Positions 51,778 to 61,268 of a stretch of 64,000 nt of DNA are shown piece by piece. A program made the translations under genes and the position numbers. The notes under the pieces are model-generated. The model was not told where the DNA came from. It searched no databases and was given only the letters and a program-made list of their open reading frames with translations. The DNA comes from UBA5078 sp963977405. GTDB lineage: Bacteria > Pseudomonadota > Gammaproteobacteria > Pseudomonadales > Pseudohongiellaceae. The stretch spans positions 1-64,000 of the forward strand of contig CAXBOY010000003.1 of the NCBI GenBank assembly GCA_963977405.1. The letters are read 5' to 3'. Numbering within the stretch: position 1 is the stretch's first letter; each line of letters begins with the position of its first letter.

Positions 51778-53256
51778 ATGAGTAGTTTGTCGCCCACACG
51801 TCATCTTCCGCTTATTGCCTTATTTCTAGGCTGTGCCCTTGGGCTTAGTGCTTGTGCCATTAATCCAGCCACGGGGCAGGCCAATATCGTTACGATGAGT
51901 GAAAAGCGTGAGCTAGAGATTGGGGAAGAAGAGCATGCCAAGGTTATGCAGTCTATGGCGCTGCTGACAGACGACGAACTCAACGCCTATGTCAATGAAG
52001 TGGGGCAGCGCTTAGCGGCCGTCAGTGATCGACCCGATCTAGATTTTAAATTCACTATTATCGATAGCCCTGAAATTAACGCCTTCGCCTTGCCCGGCGG
52101 CTATGTCTATATCAACCGTGGCCTGCTTGCCTATCTGAATTCAGAGGCGGAGCTTGCAGCGGTACTCGGCCATGAAATTGGTCATATTACCGCCCGTCAC
52201 GCTGTACAGCAGCAGTCACGCGGCAGCCTTGCCAGAGTGGCATCAGGCGTGGGGGGAGTCGTGGCTGCTGTCGCGACAGGCAGTGGCTATATTGGCTCGC
52301 AGATTATGGATGTCGGTTCGCTGTGGGCGCAGGCGGGCTTGAGTGGCTTTGGGCGTGAGCATGAATTGGAAGCCGATACGCTTGGCGCCGAGTATCTGCT
52401 ACGCGCGGGCTATAATCCGCAGGCAGTCATCACTGTCGTTACGGTGTTGAAGAACCAAGAAGATTTCAATACCAAGGTTGCCAATCAGCAGCCGAGTTAC
52501 CATGGACTATTCGCGACGCACCCGCGCAATGACACACGACTTCAACAGGCAATCTCAAGTGTAGGGGCGTTGCCGGCTAACCAGGCAACCTTGGTTGATA
52601 ATCAGAAGTTTCGTGAGGAAATGGAAGGCTTAGTAGTGGGCGAGAGTCAACGTACTACGGGTACAGCGGCGCGCAATCGTTACTATCAGACTCTACTAGG
52701 CTACACGATGGTGTTTCCAGATGATTGGACGGTTAACGAAACACCCACCACAGTCTCTGCTAATAGTCCTTCCGGAGATGTTGGTTTAAAGGTCGAGGTG
52801 CAGCGCATGCAAGAGGCCATCGAACCGCGCTTGTTTATACGCGACACACTCGGCATTGAGAACCTACAGAAGTCCGAAGCCTTAGAGCAGTTCCGTCTGA
52901 TTGGTTATACAGGCACTACTGTTAGTTCTGGTAAGTCGCAACGCATCGCCGTCATCTATTTGGGGCCGCGTGTCTTTATATTTACTGGCGACATCGGGGA
53001 AGGTGAAAACGCGGGGGATTCAGATCAGATGCTTCTTGCCTCCATCCGGACCTTCCGCGCGATTCAGTCGAACGAACGCTTCGCGGGGAACGAGAGCCGT
53101 ATTCATTACGTGCAAGTTGCTGACGGTTTCACTTTCTCGGAGCTGGCCCGCATAAGCCCCGTTGGAAATTATCCCGAAGAGACCTTGCGCTTGATCAATG
53201 GCTACTATCCAACTGGCACTCCAAACCCAGGCGACTGGATCAAGATAGTCGAGTAA
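51778..53256 (+). CDS. M48-family metalloprotease lipoprotein with LysM-like end
   Basis: A 492-residue lipoprotein (ALGLSACAINPATG, acylated Cys about 26). The protease domain has FALPGGYVYINRGLLAYLNS, the zinc motif AAVLGHEIGHITARHA, and the third ligand in FGREHELEADTLGAEYL. A later domain, from about 290, is followed by a LysM-like tail (IHYVQVADGFTFSELARISP, then a GYYPTGTPNPGDWIKIVE end). It resembles BepA/LoiP-type periplasmic proteases that act on outer-membrane proteins. It closes the cluster and converges with the uup-like gene with no gap. Confidence 0.9.
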   Translation: MSSLSPTRHLPLIALFLGCALGLSACAINPATGQANIVTMSEKRELEIGEEEHAKVMQSMALLTDDELNAYVNEVGQRLAAVSDRPDLDFKFTIIDSPEINAFALPGGYVYINRGLLAYLNSEAELAAVLGHEIGHITARHAVQQQSRGSLARVASGVGGVVAAVATGSGYIGSQIMDVGSLWAQAGLSGFGREHELEADTLGAEYLLRAGYNPQAVITVVTVLKNQEDFNTKVANQQPSYHGLFATHPRNDTRLQQAISSVGALPANQATLVDNQKFREEMEGLVVGESQRTTGTAARNRYYQTLLGYTMVFPDDWTVNETPTTVSANSPSGDVGLKVEVQRMQEAIEPRLFIRDTLGIENLQKSEALEQFRLIGYTGTTVSSGKSQRIAVIYLGPRVFIFTGDIGEGENAGDSDQMLLASIRTFRAIQSNERFAGNESRIHYVQVADGFTFSELARISPVGNYPEETLRLINGYYPTGTPNPGDWIKIVE

Positions 53257-55182
53257 TTACTCCAACAAACTTTCCCAGCGAGCATAAAGCGCCTCGAGTT
53301 CTTTCTGCTGCTTAGCAAGCAGCGCCAGCGTAGTGTCGATCTCTGTTTGGGTCTGCTTATAGAAGTCCGCGTCTGCTATCTTTAGAGCTAACTCTGCAAT
53401 TTTAGTCTCGTAAGTTTCGATTTGCTTGGGCAGCTGGTCGAGTTCGCGCTGCTCTTTGTAAGAGAGTTTTGTTGCGGGCGCTTTTGCTGGTTCGGCCTTA
53501 CTCTGTGTCTCGGTTTTGCTCGATTTCGCGTTTGCCTTACTCTGCTTTTCCTTCTCTTGATCGGCGAAGGAGATCAATTTTCCGCCCTGTGCGATCCAAT
53601 CCTGATAGCCGCCAACGTATTCGCGTACTTGGCCATCGCCCTCGAACACGATGCTACTGGTCACGACATTGTCGAGGAAGCGTCGATCGTGACTAACGAG
53701 CAGGATAGTGCCATTGAACTCCAATAGAATTTCTTCGAGTAGCTCGAGAGTCTCCATATCGAGGTCGTTGGTCGGCTCATCGAGAACGATTAGATTCGCA
53801 GGCTTGCTAAATAGCTTAGCCAGAATCAGTCGATTCTGTTCACCACCGGAAAGGGACTTTACTGGTTGCCGCGTGCGTGCTGGGGCAAAGAGGAAGTCCT
53901 GCAGATAGCTGATCACATGGCGCTGCTTGCCGTTGATCTCGATGAACTCGCGTCCTTCGCAGAGATTGTCGATAACAGTCTTGTCCAGCTCCAACTGATT
54001 GCGCAATTGGTCAAAGTAGAGCAGTTCAAGGTTGGTGCCAATCTTCACGTCACCGGAGTCCGGCTGCAGGCTGCCGAGTAATATCTTTAGCAGTGTGGTC
54101 TTGCCGCTGCCGTTGACACCGATAAAGCCGATACGATCGCCGCGCATAACACGCGTAGAGAAATTGCTGATCAGTTGCGTGCCACCATAGCCATGACTGA
54201 TGTTGCTCGCCTCGATCACAATCTTCCCAGAGGCATTCGCTGACTCCAACTCGAAACGGGCTTTGCCAGTGAGTTCGCGTCTTTGCTGCCGCTCTTCGCG
54301 CATCTTTTCCAGCGCGCGGACGCGACCCTCGTTACGAGTACGGCGGGCTTTGATGCCCTGACGGATCCATGTTTCTTCCTCGGCAAGGCGCTTATCGAAC
54401 TCGCTATTGAACTTGTCCTCCGCGTCCAATTGTTGCTCGCGGAAAACGAGGAAGCTCTCGTAGTCGTAGTCCCAGCAGCGTAATTTGCCGCGGTCGACCT
54501 CGATGATGCGATTAGTAATACGCTGCAGGAATTGCCGGTCGTGGCTGATAACTAAGACTGCGCCATTGAAAGTGTTGAGAAATTTTTCTAGCCACTCGAT
54601 AGTCGGAATATCGAGGTGATTGGTTGGCTCGTCCAGAAGGAGCATATCCGGCTGCGAGACCAACGCACGGCCGAGTGCCGCGCGGCGGCGGCTACCCCCC
54701 GAGAGATGGCGCATCAGTGAGTCCGCAGGTAGTTTGAGACTGTCGATGATGCTGTCGATACGGTGCTGAAAAGCCCAGCCATCCCGGGCCTCGATCTCCT
54801 TCTGCAGTCGCCCCATTTCTTCTAGCTGACGGGGGTCCTCCCAATCGATCTGGTCTGCCTCGCTGTGAGTCATGGCGTGGTAGCGGCGCAGCAGCTCGCC
54901 TAGCTTCTCTAAGCCGCCTGCTACGTAGTCATAGACCGTCTCATCACTTAGTTCGGGGAGGTTCTGATCTAGGTAGGCGACCTTCAGGTCAGCCTCCCGC
55001 CATAGCTCACCGCCGTCCTGCAGGGCTTGGCCGCAGAGCAGTTTCATGAAGCTAGACTTGCCTGCGCCGTTTTGGCCGAGAATACCGATGCGCTCACCCT
55101 TATGAATGGTCAGGTCTACGCCATCGAGTAGTGGCTTGTCACCATAGGCTAGAGAAACATTGGATAGTCGGTAAAGCAGCAT
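53257..55182 (-). CDS. uup: ABC-F ATPase, Uup type
   Basis: A 641-residue soluble protein with two ABC domains. Domain 1 has GQNGAGKSSFMKLL, LSGGSRRRAALGRALV and LLLDEPTNHLD; domain 2 has GVNGSGKTTLLKIL, LSGGEQNRLILAKLF and VLDEPTNDLDME. An interdomain linker and a C-terminal coiled coil (ELDQLPKQIETYETKIAELA) identify the Uup subgroup. ABC-F proteins act on ribosomes; Uup also affects DNA tandem-repeat excision. No transmembrane partner is expected. Confidence 0.92.
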   Translation of the reverse strand: MLLYRLSNVSLAYGDKPLLDGVDLTIHKGERIGILGQNGAGKSSFMKLLCGQALQDGGELWREADLKVAYLDQNLPELSDETVYDYVAGGLEKLGELLRRYHAMTHSEADQIDWEDPRQLEEMGRLQKEIEARDGWAFQHRIDSIIDSLKLPADSLMRHLSGGSRRRAALGRALVSQPDMLLLDEPTNHLDIPTIEWLEKFLNTFNGAVLVISHDRQFLQRITNRIIEVDRGKLRCWDYDYESFLVFREQQLDAEDKFNSEFDKRLAEEETWIRQGIKARRTRNEGRVRALEKMREERQQRRELTGKARFELESANASGKIVIEASNISHGYGGTQLISNFSTRVMRGDRIGFIGVNGSGKTTLLKILLGSLQPDSGDVKIGTNLELLYFDQLRNQLELDKTVIDNLCEGREFIEINGKQRHVISYLQDFLFAPARTRQPVKSLSGGEQNRLILAKLFSKPANLIVLDEPTNDLDMETLELLEEILLEFNGTILLVSHDRRFLDNVVTSSIVFEGDGQVREYVGGYQDWIAQGGKLISFADQEKEKQSKANAKSSKTETQSKAEPAKAPATKLSYKEQRELDQLPKQIETYETKIAELALKIADADFYKQTQTEIDTTLALLAKQQKELEALYARWESLLE

Positions 55183-55331
55183 AGAGTTTCCATCAGTTGA
55201 TTCAGGTGCAGAATTGGCAATCGAGGCGCTTAGCTGCCCTAAGGCGGCCTAAGTCGTTGTAATTGGTGGCGCGCAGTATAAACTTGTTGGCAATCATAGG
55301 ACAGCGTTGGACCGCCCACAGGAGATTTCGG

Positions 55332-57128
55332 ATGAGCTTGGCTAAAGGCTCGACTATACAGGATGGCGCGACGGGAAAGCCGATAGAACTGGCTAGTTTC
55401 GTGCGTGCGCTTCTCGAGGCAGGACGCCTAAGCGAGCAAGACGCAGATGCCGTGTTGGCGCTACGACGCGATAGAGATGACGTCAAGAAACCTCTTTTGG
55501 CATGGTTAGCGGAACGCGATCTAGTGGATCAAGGGCCGGGCAATCGCGCTCTCGACATCGAAGCGCTTACTAAATTTCTCGCGGAGCAATCCGGCCAAGA
55601 GTATTTCCGCATCGACCCCCTCAAGATAGACGTAGCGCAAGTGACACAGGTCATGTCCTACGCCTTCACTCAGCGCCATAACATTCTTGCTGTGGAAGTG
55701 CGGCCTCTGGAAGTTCTAATCGCCAGTACTGAGCCCTTTATCAACTCTTGGGAAGTGGACTTAGAGCACGTCTTGCAAAAGCGAATTCGCCGTGTAGTCG
55801 CCAATCCAATTGAGATCAAGCGCCTGACTACTGAATTCTATAGCCTCGCTAACTCAATCAGTCATGCAACTAAAAGCTCGACGCGCAGCATTAATGGTTT
55901 GAGCAATCTAGAGCAGATGCTTGAGCTCGGCAATATCAAAGACCCTGAGGCAAACGATCAGCATATTGTCAGCATCGTCGATTGGCTACTGCAGTATGCC
56001 TTCGATCAGCGCGCCAGTGATATTCACATCGAGCCTCGCCGAGAGAAGGGTAATGTGCGTTTTAGAATAGATGGCGTGTTATATACAGTTTACGCATTAC
56101 CTATGCAGGTAATGAATGCCGTAACTAGTCGCATCAAAATTCTCGGACGTATGAACGTTGCCGAAAAGCGTAGACCTCAAGATGGCAGATTGAAGACCAA
56201 GAGTCCCAGTGGCGAAGAAATAGAACTACGCCTCTCTACACTGCCCACCGCATTCGGTGAGAAATTGGTGATGAGAATATTCGACCCAGAGGTGTTGCTG
56301 AGGCCGTTCGAAAGTCTCGGTCTTGTTGGCGAAGACTTGCAGCGCTGGAAGACTATTATTGGGCATAATCACGGCATCGTTATTATCACTGGACCAACAG
56401 GAAGTGGTAAGACGACAACGCTGTATTCGACGCTCAAGATGTTAGCCACCGATGAGGTCAATGTCTGCACCATCGAAGACCCTATCGAAATGGTGGAACC
56501 GCGTTTTAACCAGATGCAGGTGCAAGATAATATCGATCTCGATTTCGCCAGTGGGGTAAAGGCGCTACTAAGACAAGATCCCGATATCATTATGATCGGC
56601 GAGGTACGCGATCTCGATACCGCCGAGATGGCAATTCAGGCGGCTCTCACAGGCCACCTCGTTTTTACCACGCTACACACTAATGATGCGCCGTCTGCGA
56701 TTACGCGGCTCTTGGAACTCGGCGTGCCTTCCTACTTAATCAAGGCCACGGTAGTTGGTGTTGTGGCGCAAAGACTCGTGCGCGTGCTGTGCCCGCACTG
56801 CAAAACCGAGACGAGCATCTCCGAAGCGGAATGGAAGATTATTACTAATCCTTTCAAGATGCGCGTGCCCAAGGCTGTGTCGCAGAGCGTAGGCTGTCTT
56901 GAGTGTCGCGAGACCGGCTTCAAAGGTAGGCAGGGAATTTACGAAGTGATGCCGATGAGCGAAGCGCTGCAAAACTTCGTGGACGAAAAATCAGATCTTC
57001 CTAAGTTGCGCCAAGAGGCCTACAAAGAAGGTATGCATAGTCTGCGCTTGAGTGGCGCCTTAAAGGTTGCCTCAGGAATTACTACAATCAATGAAGTGCT
57101 AAGAGTGACTCCCGAACAAAGTAGGTAG
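55332..57128 (+). CDS. GspE/PilB-family secretion ATPase
   Basis: A 598-residue type II/IV secretion ATPase. An N-terminal MshEN/GspII_E domain (about 1-160) is followed by the ATPase core with DWLLQYAFDQRASDIHIEPR, Walker A GPTGSGKTTTLYSTLKML, the ASP box EDPIEMV, LRQDPDIIMIGEVRD and a His box (LHTNDAPSAI), and a zinc-binding CPHC...CLEC pair. AGGAG 7 bp before the ATG at 55332 fixes the start over an earlier one. No gsp or pil genes are adjacent; it lies alone between uup and glnE, so the machine it powers is unknown. Confidence 0.88.
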   Translation: MSLAKGSTIQDGATGKPIELASFVRALLEAGRLSEQDADAVLALRRDRDDVKKPLLAWLAERDLVDQGPGNRALDIEALTKFLAEQSGQEYFRIDPLKIDVAQVTQVMSYAFTQRHNILAVEVRPLEVLIASTEPFINSWEVDLEHVLQKRIRRVVANPIEIKRLTTEFYSLANSISHATKSSTRSINGLSNLEQMLELGNIKDPEANDQHIVSIVDWLLQYAFDQRASDIHIEPRREKGNVRFRIDGVLYTVYALPMQVMNAVTSRIKILGRMNVAEKRRPQDGRLKTKSPSGEEIELRLSTLPTAFGEKLVMRIFDPEVLLRPFESLGLVGEDLQRWKTIIGHNHGIVIITGPTGSGKTTTLYSTLKMLATDEVNVCTIEDPIEMVEPRFNQMQVQDNIDLDFASGVKALLRQDPDIIMIGEVRDLDTAEMAIQAALTGHLVFTTLHTNDAPSAITRLLELGVPSYLIKATVVGVVAQRLVRVLCPHCKTETSISEAEWKIITNPFKMRVPKAVSQSVGCLECRETGFKGRQGIYEVMPMSEALQNFVDEKSDLPKLRQEAYKEGMHSLRLSGALKVASGITTINEVLRVTPEQSR

Positions 57129-57198
57129 AGATTGTAGAGTTATCTCGCCGATTCGTCACACATAAGAATTAAACAAAAGAGAAAGAGAAACAGACAGT

Positions 57199-60156
57199 AT
57201 GTTGGAAACCCAAGAACTTCCCGGCGCCGTTCGTGAAATTGTCGAGCGGTACTGGCTGCGCCTTGTACAGAGCGAGCAAGATAATGCTTTACCCGATGCA
57301 GATAAGCTGACGACACTTGTTGCTAACAATGCGCAGTTCGCGCAGGAGCTCTGTGCGGTTTGGAGCGCGAGTGATTATGTGGCGCAATTGTGCATAAAGC
57401 GCCCGAGTCTTTTGGTAGATCTAGTGCGCAGTGGAGAACTCGAGCGCAGCAATAAACAAGACTATAAGGTTGAGTTGACTCACGCGTTATGCGCTTTGGA
57501 GACTCTTGGCGAGGCGGAGCAAGAGGCTGGCTTGAAGAGAGTGTTGCGGCATTTCCAGCAGAGACAGATGCTGCGGATAATCTGGCGAGATGTCTGCAAT
57601 AAAGCCCAGGTCTTGGAGATTTGCGCAGATATCTCAGCACTAGCGGATGCTGCACTAGATTGCGCCTTGAATGTGCTACATGCCACTTTGTCCAGTAAGT
57701 GGGGAGAACCGATAGGTGAGCGATCTGGAAAGAGCATGCAGATGGTTGTCATCGGCATGGGTAAGCTAGGGGCGAATGAACTCAATCTATCCTCCGATAT
57801 CGACCTCATGTTTGCCTACCCAGAGAGTGGCGAAACTCGACCCGCGCAGGGCGAGTCTATCGCCAATCAACAATTTTTTACACGCTTAGGTCAGGCCCTT
57901 ATCGATGCCTTGGATACTGTGACACCTGATGGATTCGTGTTCAGAGTGGATATGCGACTGCGACCCTATGGTAGCGAAGGGGCTCTTGTATGCAGTTTCG
58001 ACTCGATGGAAACCTATTACCAGAATCAGGGGCGAGACTGGGAACGCTACGCCTTAATCAAAGGGCGCATAGTGGCAGGAGATCTGAAGGAAGGGCGAGG
58101 CTTGCTCGATCAACTTCGACCCTTCGTCTATAGGCGTTACTTGGATTTCTCAGCCTTTGATGCCCTTCGTAGCATGAAGATGCAGATTAATAAACAGGTG
58201 CGACGTAAGGGTTTGAATAGGGATATTAAGCTTGGTTCAGGTGGAATTCGCGAAGTTGAGTTCATCGTGCAAGCATTACAATTGGTACATGGTGGTCGTG
58301 ACAAGCGCCTCCAAGAACCCTCTCTCTACAAAGCCATGGCGGTTTTGCAGGCGAATGATTACTTGCCAGTGGAAACGGTCAACGAGCTGCGCGAGGCCTA
58401 TGCGTTTTTGCGTAGCCTAGAGCACAAACTGCAGGGCTTGGCGAATAAACAAACGCAGACTTTGGTATCCGATGCTATCGACCAACAGCGCGTTGCATTG
58501 GCGATGCGCTACGCAGACTGGGATGCCTTGATAGTAGCACTTGAGCAGCATCGCTATAGGGTTGCCCAACATTTTTCCGATGTTATTCGCACCGACGACG
58601 ATGATGCGCAGGCAGTAAGCGATGCGCAGGAGCGGGAGTGGAGCCAGCTCTGGCGACAGGAGATGACAGAGAACGCTGCGCAGAGTTTTCTTGAAGAGAA
58701 GGGCTTTGAGGATGCGCCCGGGAGTACGAAACTAATTCACGATTTCCGCAAGGATCGTAACTTCGTTGTATTAGAGGGCGAGAGTAGGTTGCGTTTCCAA
58801 CGTTTCATGCCAGTACTGCTCGATGCGGTGTCCCAAGTAGAGACGCCGAGCCTTGCGCTAGCGCGGGTAATGATGCTGATAAGTGCGGTGAGTCGGCGTA
58901 CCGCTTATTTAGTATTGATGCTCGAGAATCGCAATGTGTTGAGCGCAGTGGTGCGACTGTGCACCGCCAGCCCTTTCGTCAGCGAGTTTCTCAGTCAGCA
59001 CCCAGTGTTATTGGATGAGTTGCTCGGCGGTATCGATGAGCCACCGGGAAAGGTGGTGTTGCAGGAAGAGTTGGCGCAGCAATTGTTGCGAATCGATCCT
59101 GAGAATTTCGAAGACCAGATGGAGACACTACGCTATTTCAAGCAGTCCCATACTTTGCAGGTAGCGGCCGCCCAAATAACGGGTCGCCTTACTGTGATGA
59201 AGGTGAGTGACTATTTGAGCTTTACCGCCGAGGCGGTGCTGGAGCAGGTCCTTGCCCTAAGCTGGGATTATCTCACGCGGAAATTCGGTTATCCGGTCAA
59301 CAGCTCCGGTGAGCATGGCGAGATGGACTTCGTAGTGCTTGGCTTCGGCAAGCTCGGTGGCATCGAGCTTAGTTATGTTTCCGATCTCGACCTTGTGTTT
59401 CTACACAACGGCGCACTGGCAGAGGATACCGTAGTGACCGAAGGGCAACGCAGTATTAATAGCCGCGAGCTCTATACACGGTTGGCGCAGCGCGTGATTA
59501 TGATGCTGGGTACACAGACCCTATCTGGACGGCTCTATGAGATCGACATGCGCCTGCGTCCTTCGGGCGAGTCCGGACTGCTCGTCAGTTCGATGGAGGC
59601 GTTTGAAAGCTATGAGCGCAAAGACGCTTGGACTTGGGAGCATCAAGCGTTGGTGAGGGCCCGGGCCGTTGCCGGTAGCGCCAAGCTACAAGGGGAGTTC
59701 GACATGCTGCGCGCCAATATACTGAGCAGCCCGCGGGACCCTGCTGCGTTAATCAAGGATGTGAGCAGCATGCGGACACGGATGCGCAACGAATTCGCTA
59801 AGAAGCCTTCGAGCGAGCGCAGCAAACTCTCATTCATCATTAAGCATTCCTTCGGTGGCATCGTCGACATAGAGTTCATGGTGCAATACCTAGTCTTAGC
59901 CAATTGTTCCGCTCATCCGGAGCTACTCAGTTATCCGGACAACGTACGCATTCTCGAGGCAGCGAGGGCGGCAGAGCTACTCAATGAAGAGGAGCACAAG
60001 CTTTTAACTCACGCTTATTTGGGTTTGCGTTCGGCCTTGCATCGATTCGCATTGGCCCAAATGGAGCATGGTGAGTTGCCCGAGGAACTCGCGCAGCTAC
60101 AAGTGGGCGTCGAGCAAGTGTGGCAACGCCTCTTCCCAAACACGGAAGCATCGTAA
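57199..60156 (+). CDS. glnE: Bifunctional glutamine synthetase adenylyltransferase/deadenylase
   Basis: A 985-residue enzyme that adenylylates and deadenylylates glutamine synthetase in response to nitrogen status. Two nucleotidyltransferase domains are visible: MGKLGANELNLSSDIDLMFA around residue 195 and FGKLGGIELSYVSDLDLVFL near 720. Each is followed by its RPYGSEG or RPSGESG stretch and an HRF/ALVRAR helical region. Length is normal. In Pseudomonas, glnE is followed by ilvE and then waaF; here waaF follows directly (stop and start share the bases TAATG). Confidence 0.96.
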   Translation: MLETQELPGAVREIVERYWLRLVQSEQDNALPDADKLTTLVANNAQFAQELCAVWSASDYVAQLCIKRPSLLVDLVRSGELERSNKQDYKVELTHALCALETLGEAEQEAGLKRVLRHFQQRQMLRIIWRDVCNKAQVLEICADISALADAALDCALNVLHATLSSKWGEPIGERSGKSMQMVVIGMGKLGANELNLSSDIDLMFAYPESGETRPAQGESIANQQFFTRLGQALIDALDTVTPDGFVFRVDMRLRPYGSEGALVCSFDSMETYYQNQGRDWERYALIKGRIVAGDLKEGRGLLDQLRPFVYRRYLDFSAFDALRSMKMQINKQVRRKGLNRDIKLGSGGIREVEFIVQALQLVHGGRDKRLQEPSLYKAMAVLQANDYLPVETVNELREAYAFLRSLEHKLQGLANKQTQTLVSDAIDQQRVALAMRYADWDALIVALEQHRYRVAQHFSDVIRTDDDDAQAVSDAQEREWSQLWRQEMTENAAQSFLEEKGFEDAPGSTKLIHDFRKDRNFVVLEGESRLRFQRFMPVLLDAVSQVETPSLALARVMMLISAVSRRTAYLVLMLENRNVLSAVVRLCTASPFVSEFLSQHPVLLDELLGGIDEPPGKVVLQEELAQQLLRIDPENFEDQMETLRYFKQSHTLQVAAAQITGRLTVMKVSDYLSFTAEAVLEQVLALSWDYLTRKFGYPVNSSGEHGEMDFVVLGFGKLGGIELSYVSDLDLVFLHNGALAEDTVVTEGQRSINSRELYTRLAQRVIMMLGTQTLSGRLYEIDMRLRPSGESGLLVSSMEAFESYERKDAWTWEHQALVRARAVAGSAKLQGEFDMLRANILSSPRDPAALIKDVSSMRTRMRNEFAKKPSSERSKLSFIIKHSFGGIVDIEFMVQYLVLANCSAHPELLSYPDNVRILEAARAAELLNEEEHKLLTHAYLGLRSALHRFALAQMEHGELPEELAQLQVGVEQVWQRLFPNTEAS

Positions 60157-61268
60157 TGCGGAAGATCCTAATTGTTGGCCCTTCATGGGTGGGAGACATG
60201 GTGATGGCCCAGGCGTTGTTCATTAGCCTACAGGACGACGCTCGCGCACTAGGTCAAAGCCTCACTATCGACGTTCTAGCCCCGGCTTGGAGCCGTCCAT
60301 TGCTGGAACGTATGCCGCAGGTGAACCGTGCCATCGACCTGCCGTTTCAACATGGCGAGCTGAACCTGAGTGGGCGCTTTCGTCTCGGTCGTTCCCTGCG
60401 TAAGGAGGACTATGATCAGGTAATCGTGCTGCCAAACTCCTTCAAATCGGCGCTTCTTCCTCTGTTCGCAGGTGTGCCACAGCGCACCGGTTGGCGTGGC
60501 GAGGCGCGGGGACTGCTGCTAAATGACGTGCGAGACCTAGACAAAGAGGCTCTGCCACTGATGGTGCAGCGTTTCGTCGCCTTGGGGCGTGCGGATGGCG
60601 AGGATTTGCCTGCAACGCTACCGCGTCCATGCCTGGTAACTGCAGCACAGTCCGTAGAGAGTGCAATCCAAGCCCTGCATCTGCAGGCCGAGCGACCTGT
60701 GCTCGCGATCTGTCCGGGAGCCGAGTTCGGTGACGCCAAACAATGGCCGGCACAGCACTATGCCAGCCTTAGCTCCCAGCTAATCGCAAAGGGCTGGCAG
60801 GTCTGGATCATGGGCTCTAAGAAAGACAATGACGTTGCGAACCATATCTTGCGGGAACTTGAGAAGTCCGAGCGCGAACACTGTCATGACCTCACGGGCA
60901 GGACTTCGCTGGCTCAAGCGATCGATTTGATGTCGGTGGCCAAGGCAGTGGTGAGCAATGACTCGGGTTTGATGCACGTGGCAGCGGCGCTGGGTAGGCC
61001 CGTTGTCGCGATGTATGGCTCAAGCTCGGCAGATTTTACTCCTCCGCTGACAGATCAAGTACAATTGCTGTCTATCGATATCGACTGCCGCCCTTGTTTC
61101 GAGCGCGTCTGTCCCCTAGGGCACAAGCGCTGTCTAGTGGACTTGCGCCCTGAGCTGGCACTCAACGCATTGGCGCGGTTGGTGAGCATCGAACAATCAA
61201 CACAAGAGGGCTCATCCACGGCGGATGACTCCTCAGCAGGGGAGCACGGCACGTTTTGCGAGTCTTAA
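60156..61268 (+). CDS. waaF: ADP-heptose:LPS heptosyltransferase II
   Basis: A 370-residue GT9 enzyme that adds the second heptose to the LPS inner core. It starts RKILIVGPSWVGDMVMAQAL and has RTGWRGEARGLLLNDVRDLD, LAICPGAEFGDAKQWPAQHY and the nucleotide-sugar region VVSNDSGLMHVAAALGRPVV. The start overlaps the glnE stop. It is followed by overlapping waaC. Confidence 0.95.
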   Translation: MRKILIVGPSWVGDMVMAQALFISLQDDARALGQSLTIDVLAPAWSRPLLERMPQVNRAIDLPFQHGELNLSGRFRLGRSLRKEDYDQVIVLPNSFKSALLPLFAGVPQRTGWRGEARGLLLNDVRDLDKEALPLMVQRFVALGRADGEDLPATLPRPCLVTAAQSVESAIQALHLQAERPVLAICPGAEFGDAKQWPAQHYASLSSQLIAKGWQVWIMGSKKDNDVANHILRELEKSEREHCHDLTGRTSLAQAIDLMSVAKAVVSNDSGLMHVAAALGRPVVAMYGSSSADFTPPLTDQVQLLSIDIDCRPCFERVCPLGHKRCLVDLRPELALNALARLVSIEQSTQEGSSTADDSSAGEHGTFCES

